A DNA stretch of 6,091 nt, taken from assembly GCA_034117945.1 (NCBI GenBank), contig JAXEOR010000059.1:1-6091 (forward strand), in the 5' to 3' direction. Of the stretch, positions 6,018 through 6,091 are shown in pieces. This stretch comes from SIG438 sp034117945. Lineage in GTDB: Bacteria; Bacillota; Clostridia; HGM11514. Position 1 is the first letter of the stretch. The number at the start of each line of letters is the position of its first letter. Position numbers and translations under genes: made by a program. Under the pieces are notes generated by a model, which ran no database searches, had not been told where the DNA came from, and saw nothing but the letters and a program-made list of their open reading frames with translations.

Positions 6018-6046
6018 TTGACAAATTGATTTTTTTGTGATAAAAT
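6018..6046 (+). promoter_or_regulatory. Strong promoter for the tRNA gene
   Basis: A perfect -35 TTGACA (6018-6023), a 17-nt spacer and a -10 TAAAAT (6041-6046, 5 of 6 matches) are present, with an extended -10 TG at 6038-6039. The expected start is near 6053, about 13 nt before the mature tRNA 5' end. An 11-bp inverted repeat (6005-6015 and 6029-6039) brackets the -35. Confidence 0.85.
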
Positions 6047-6065
6047 ACATGAGTATGATTGAGAT

Positions 6066-6091
6066 AGGGGTATAGCTCAGTTGGTAGAGCA
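6066..6091 (+). tRNA. 5' end of a tRNA gene, probably tRNA-Trp, truncated by the window end
   Basis: The visible bases fit tRNA positions 1-26. They are the acceptor strand AGGGGTA (6066-6072), T8-A9 (6073-6074), a D stem GCTC (6075-6078) pairing with GAGC (6087-6090) around the loop AGTTGGTA with its conserved GG, and A26 (6091). The anticodon is outside the window. An acceptor starting AGGGG with A1 is typical of bacterial tRNA-Trp, so Trp is the best guess, but identity is not proven. Confidence 0.85.

Noticed and set aside
5719..6050. Minus-strand open frames in the 3' intergenic region
   Set aside because: Their translations are low-complexity products of the direct repeat and AT-rich sequence, they run through a terminator and a promoter, and no RBS or conserved motif is seen.

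Overview
The window looks like an ordinary chromosomal segment of an anaerobic, low-to-moderate GC Gram-positive bacterium of the class Clostridia. The reasons are strong purine-rich ribosome binding sites, intrinsic terminators, consensus sigma-A type promoters, an S-layer-homology (SLH) surface protein, a YwlG/UPF0340 protein and a DUF421/YetF protein. I cannot name the genus from sequence alone. All five protein genes lie on the + strand, and the window ends inside a tRNA gene, also on the + strand. No mobile element, CRISPR array, phage gene or rRNA is visible.

Region 1 (17-1734) is a two-gene unit. A TIM-barrel sugar phosphate isomerase/epimerase-like protein overlaps by 4 bases with a PhnP-like metallo-beta-lactamase-fold hydrolase. 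A strong intrinsic terminator closes the unit. The unit may start upstream of the window, because no promoter is visible. Together the genes suggest processing of a sugar or sugar-phosphate (possibly a cyclic phosphodiester), but the substrate is unknown.

Region 2 (1769-5010) starts at an extended -10 promoter. It carries a UPF0340/DUF436 protein and, 34 bases later, a large secreted protein with a phosphodiester glycosidase (NAGPA/DUF2233) domain, a beta-rich middle and three C-terminal SLH repeats. A long hairpin with a T6 tract follows.

Region 3 (5013-5948) is a DUF421/YetF membrane protein. Its ribosome binding site lies inside the 3' arm of the preceding terminator-like hairpin, which is the most unusual local arrangement here. 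Its own terminator lies in a long AT-rich intergenic stretch that also holds a GC-rich direct repeat.

Region 4 (5974-6091) has A-tract repeats and a near-consensus extended -10 promoter leading into the first 26 nt of a tRNA, probably tRNA-Trp, cut by the window edge.

No clearly new multi-gene system is supported. The best leads are the RBS-in-terminator arrangement, the SLH-anchored phosphodiester glycosidase, and the isomerase/PhnP-like pair that carries the complete PhnP-type zinc ligand pattern.
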